Shown piece after piece: positions 61,629 to 64,000 of a DNA stretch of 64,000 nucleotides. Origin of the DNA: Streptomyces sp. NBC_01571 (GTDB taxonomy: Bacteria > Actinomycetota > Actinomycetes > Streptomycetales > Streptomycetaceae); assembly GCF_026339875.1 (NCBI RefSeq), contig NZ_JAPEPZ010000001.1, positions 3,720,001 to 3,784,000 on the forward strand, in the 5' to 3' direction. Below the pieces are notes generated by a model, which saw only the letters and a program-made list of their open reading frames with translations, was not told the origin of the DNA and ran no database searches. Position numbers and translations under genes: made by a program. Every line of letters starts with the position of its first letter. Position 1 is the stretch's first letter.

Positions 61629-62882
61629 CTAGAGGATGGGACGGGTAGGGGCGGCGGGGGCGGGAACAGCGGCTGCGAGGCGACGGAACTCGACGCGGGC
61701 GTACGGGCCCGACTCCCCCGTCTCGTAGAGAATCCCGACCCGCCCGGAACCGAGCGGCACGAGGTCCGAGTACGCGGCCGGACGCACGGAGAGGGTCGTG
61801 GTCCTGGTGAACGTGACGCCCGCGTCCGTACTGCTCCACACCGCCATGCCCCGCCGCGCGTGGGGGGCGGAGGGCCCGGAGAAGAGAAGGGGAGCGCGCC
61901 GGCCGGGCAGTTGCAGGACGCTGCCCTGGACCACCGGCACATCGTTCAGCCCCGGCTGGACGGCGTACTGCCGGGACAGCGTCTGCCCACCGTCACGGGA
62001 GTAGGCGTCCAGCCGATGCCCGCCCGAGCCCCCCGTGCCGTTCTGGTCCCGCGCACTGAAGTACAGCCGCCCGTCGGGGAGTTCGGCCACACCGCTCTCG
62101 TTGACGTTGAGCCGTCCGTCGTACGAGTCGTCGACGAACCCGAGTCGCCAGTGCTGTCCGCCGTCGTCGCTGTAGAGGGCGTGTCCGCCGTAGTACCGGG
62201 GCTCCCGGCCGGTGTCGGAGGAGCCGGACGGCGGCGCGGAGGAGTGGTCGGCGGGAACCACCAGCCGCCCGGCGTGCGGACCGTGCCGCAGGGCGATAGC
62301 GTGCCCGGGCCCTGTGGCGTACCACCGCCACCCCGGCCGTTTCACCGCGCCGGTGATCTCCCGGGGGGCGGAGAAGTGACGGCCGTCGTCACGGCTCGTC
62401 TGGACGAAGACACGGCGGCCGAGTCCCCGCGCGGCCTCGCCCCGCATGATCTGCGCCTCGGTCACCCGGCCGCCGTTGAAGCAGGTGAGCAGGACGACGC
62501 GGCCGCTGCGGGGGTCCACGACGGGCGCCGGGTTGCCCCGGGTGTCCCCGTCGCCGGCCGCGACGACCCGCAGCGGACCCCACGTACAGCCTCCGTCGGC
62601 GGACCGTCTCAGGACGACGTCGATGTCCCCCGTGTCGCCCTCGGCGTCGTGCCGTCCCTCGGCGAAGGCGAGCACCGTGCCCGCGCCGGTCCGGACGACG
62701 GCCGGGATGCGGTAGGTGTCGTAGCCGTCCTGGCCGGCGGTGTAGGGCACGGAGGCCGTGCAGCGGGGCTCGGACCGGGCGGCCGCGGACGCGGTGCCGA
62801 CGCCGGTGGGAGCGGCGAGGAGACCCACGGCCAGCGCGGCGACGAGGCTGCGTCTCAGGGTGGCCTCGCTCTCGCCTCGCAC
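61629..62882 (-). CDS. Secreted exo-alpha-sialidase, GH33
   Basis: The enzyme cleaves terminal sialic acids from glycoconjugates. The 417-residue protein has a signal peptide (about residues 1-33) and a six-bladed propeller. It shows YRIP near residue 56 (first triad Arg), AFAEGR near 72, and Asp-box-like motifs SADGGCTWG, SRDDGRHFS, SDDGGQHWR, SRDGGQTLS and STDAGVTFT. The catalytic Glu is probably in VNESGVAEL and the nucleophile Tyr near LYETGES. There are no accessory binding domains. It faces the sialate lyase-type gene. Confidence 0.92.
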   Translation of the reverse strand: MRGESEATLRRSLVAALAVGLLAAPTGVGTASAAARSEPRCTASVPYTAGQDGYDTYRIPAVVRTGAGTVLAFAEGRHDAEGDTGDIDVVLRRSADGGCTWGPLRVVAAGDGDTRGNPAPVVDPRSGRVVLLTCFNGGRVTEAQIMRGEAARGLGRRVFVQTSRDDGRHFSAPREITGAVKRPGWRWYATGPGHAIALRHGPHAGRLVVPADHSSAPPSGSSDTGREPRYYGGHALYSDDGGQHWRLGFVDDSYDGRLNVNESGVAELPDGRLYFSARDQNGTGGSGGHRLDAYSRDGGQTLSRQYAVQPGLNDVPVVQGSVLQLPGRRAPLLFSGPSAPHARRGMAVWSSTDAGVTFTRTTTLSVRPAAYSDLVPLGSGRVGILYETGESGPYARVEFRRLAAAVPAPAAPTRPIL

Positions 62883-62893
62883 ACCACGAGGCG

Positions 62894-62910
62894 CGCTACG
62901 TCACGTAGCG
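62894..62910. promoter_or_regulatory. 17-bp palindrome before the sialidase gene
   Basis: CGCTACGTCACGTAGCG is a perfect 8-1-8 palindrome 11 bases upstream of the GTG start. It contains CTACGTCA, also present in the importer operator, so both may bind the GntR regulator. Confidence 0.55.
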
Positions 62911-62973
62911 AACACATTACCCCGGGTGACGGTGAGCGACACCGAGTGACTGCCCGCACTTCCGCGGCCCGGT

Positions 62974-63154
62974 CCAGGGCGTGTTGCGAAAGTCCCGTCG
63001 TCCGCCCGGAGGGCGGGCCTCGCGGCGTCTGGTGCGTGCTCTCGGCGTGCCGGGCGGAAGATCGCGTACTGGACGTACTCGGGTTTCCGCCCGGTGCGGC
63101 GAGAGGGCGTGCCAGGCGCCGCGAGGCAGGCGGGACTTTCGCAACACGACCTAG
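62974..63154. repeat. 181-bp palindromic MITE-like element, copy 2
   Basis: This copy has the same length as the one at 3471-3651 and differs at about six positions. The left end reads CCAG instead of CTAG; the right end keeps CTAG, whose complement supplies the TAG stop of the TerB-like gene. It lies in the gap between that gene and the sialidase promoter region. Confidence 0.8.
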
Positions 63155-63846
63155 GACGGTGTGCGCGCCGCGACCAGGAGCCGTGTCACCTCGTCCGCGC
63201 AGATCGTCAGCGCCGCGCCGACGGTGGAGAGGACGTCCCGTTCGGCGGGCGTGTACGGCCCGTCGGCCAGCGCGATCCGGGCCCCCTGGAGCAGGATCGA
63301 TTCGCGGCCGGCCGACGCGAGGTGCGGCGCGAGCGGGTCCAGGGCCTCGTGGAGCTCTATCGCGAGGCCTGCCCCGCAGGGCTCTCCGAAGAGCCGGCCG
63401 GTGTCGGCGGCGAGTGCCTCGACGAGCGCGGCGAGCTGGTCCTCGGTGCAGTCGTCGAAGCCGGCCGAGCGCACCGCGACGGCCGCGGTCTCCAGGGACG
63501 TACGGGAGCAGGTGCCGCCGGCCGCGAGCACGGCGAGCGCGACGGTGTGGACGGCGTCGCGGAGCATCGCCGAGAAGCGCGTGGTGGTGGGGTGGTCGAG
63601 GACGTCCGCGCCGTAGTGGCGGCGGCAGGCCGCGCACTCGACGACGGGGCCCGTCTCACCGCGCGGCAGGACCGGGACACCCAGCAGGGTGAAGCGGCGG
63701 CGGCCGGTGAGGCGCTGGTAGTTGCGGTCGCCTCCGCAGCCCGGGCAGAAGAACTCGCCGTCCCCCTTGGTGGTCCACGCGGTACGGGTGCCCAGGATGC
63801 GGGGAACCTGAACTGCACGACCGTTTCGTCCCCACCCTGGCAGCAC
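63151..63846 (-). CDS. TerB-like protein with zinc ribbon
   Basis: The 231-residue protein opens with a zinc-ribbon-like region (FFCPGCGGDRNYQ and VECAACRRHYG, C-x2-C pairs about 50 residues apart) and continues with an all-helical TerB-type domain (LASAGRESILLQGARIALADGPYTPAERDVL). TerB proteins were first linked to tellurite resistance, but no other ter gene is nearby. GTG at 63846 is chosen because GGAGG lies nine bases upstream; the frame extends to 63906 but that part has a TTA codon and no ribosome site. Its TAG stop lies inside the repeat element. Confidence 0.75.
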   Translation of the reverse strand: MLPGWGRNGRAVQVPRILGTRTAWTTKGDGEFFCPGCGGDRNYQRLTGRRRFTLLGVPVLPRGETGPVVECAACRRHYGADVLDHPTTTRFSAMLRDAVHTVALAVLAAGGTCSRTSLETAAVAVRSAGFDDCTEDQLAALVEALAADTGRLFGEPCGAGLAIELHEALDPLAPHLASAGRESILLQGARIALADGPYTPAERDVLSTVGAALTICADEVTRLLVAARTPS

Positions 63847-64000
63847 CGTCGCACACCTCCGTAACGCCGCGGCAACATCGCCGCGCTGGCGTGATGTTAG
63901 CCACATTGTCGAGGCGGAGTCAGTACCCCGGACGAGACCTCTCCGTGATCTTCACGGGGATTGGCCGGTAAACGACGTGGCCCCGCTCGCCTCGAAAGGC
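63847..64000. other. Right-end segment upstream of the TerB-like gene
   Basis: This stretch holds the probable promoter of the minus-strand TerB-like gene. I see no other gene before the window ends. Confidence 0.3.

Noticed and set aside
63151..63846. Tellurite resistance locus
   Set aside because: Only a TerB-like domain is present, with no terC, terD or terZ neighbours in view.
63847..63906. Longer N-terminus for the TerB-like protein
   Set aside because: The extension has a TTA codon and no ribosome site; GTG at 63846 has GGAGG nine bases upstream.

Overview
The window is a very GC-rich actinobacterial chromosome segment, almost certainly Streptomyces. The signs are strong third-position G/C bias in every gene, frequent GTG starts, GGAGG-type ribosome sites, many ATGA/GTGA stop-start overlaps, only one TTA codon noticed, and a gene content (HrdA-type sigma factor, DnaG, NirBD, PPDK, GlyS, zinc uptake with Zur, UppS-RecO) that matches the Streptomyces core chromosome.

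Layout. 1-3.5 kb: a heterodimeric ABC exporter (first gene cut by the window edge), ending in a 181-bp palindromic repeat element. 3.7-11 kb (mostly minus strand): group 2 sigma factor, DNA primase, ferredoxin-reductase-like flavoprotein, dGTPase, two-domain CbiX chelatase. 11-18.4 kb: cell-envelope and secreted functions (SanA-like protein, repeat membrane protein, gamma-glutamylcyclotransferase, M4 metalloprotease, class F sortase with a candidate partner, TauE/SafE permease). 18.4-22 kb: nirBD behind a candidate GlnR operator. 22-25.3 kb: TetR/SDR pair, a second SDR and a decayed FtsX-like permease. 25.3-33.6 kb: ppdK, then a ROK regulator divergent from two carbohydrate-active enzymes, one carrying an in-frame repeat block and a TTA codon. 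33.6-43 kb: small anchored protein, dusB, two DHA2 efflux pumps around an XRE/MmyB regulator, an unusual binding-protein/VOC fusion, a zinc-ribbon miniprotein, and an aldo/keto reductase-TetR operon behind a 42-bp palindrome. 43-44 kb: DasR-type chitinase. 44-51.5 kb: glyS, the zinc uptake operon with tandem Zur boxes, zur, YcxB-like protein, uppS, recO and a small conserved protein. 52-54 kb: a propeller-like protein and a small phosphatase. 53.9-62.9 kb: an apparent sialic-acid foraging locus (FadR-type GntR regulator, Dpp/Sat-like ABC importer with a fused permease-ATPase, NAL/DapA-family lyase, secreted sialidase). 63-64 kb: a second copy of the 181-bp element abutting a TerB-like gene.

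How the genes work together. Several units pair a regulator with its target and a visible operator: Zur with the zinc importer, DasR-type sites on the chitinase, GlnR-type boxes on nirBD, TetR with the aldo/keto reductase, GntR with the sialate locus, ROK with the glycosidase pair. Genes commonly converge on strong perfect hairpins. No rRNA, tRNA, CRISPR array, prophage or complete insertion sequence was recognised.
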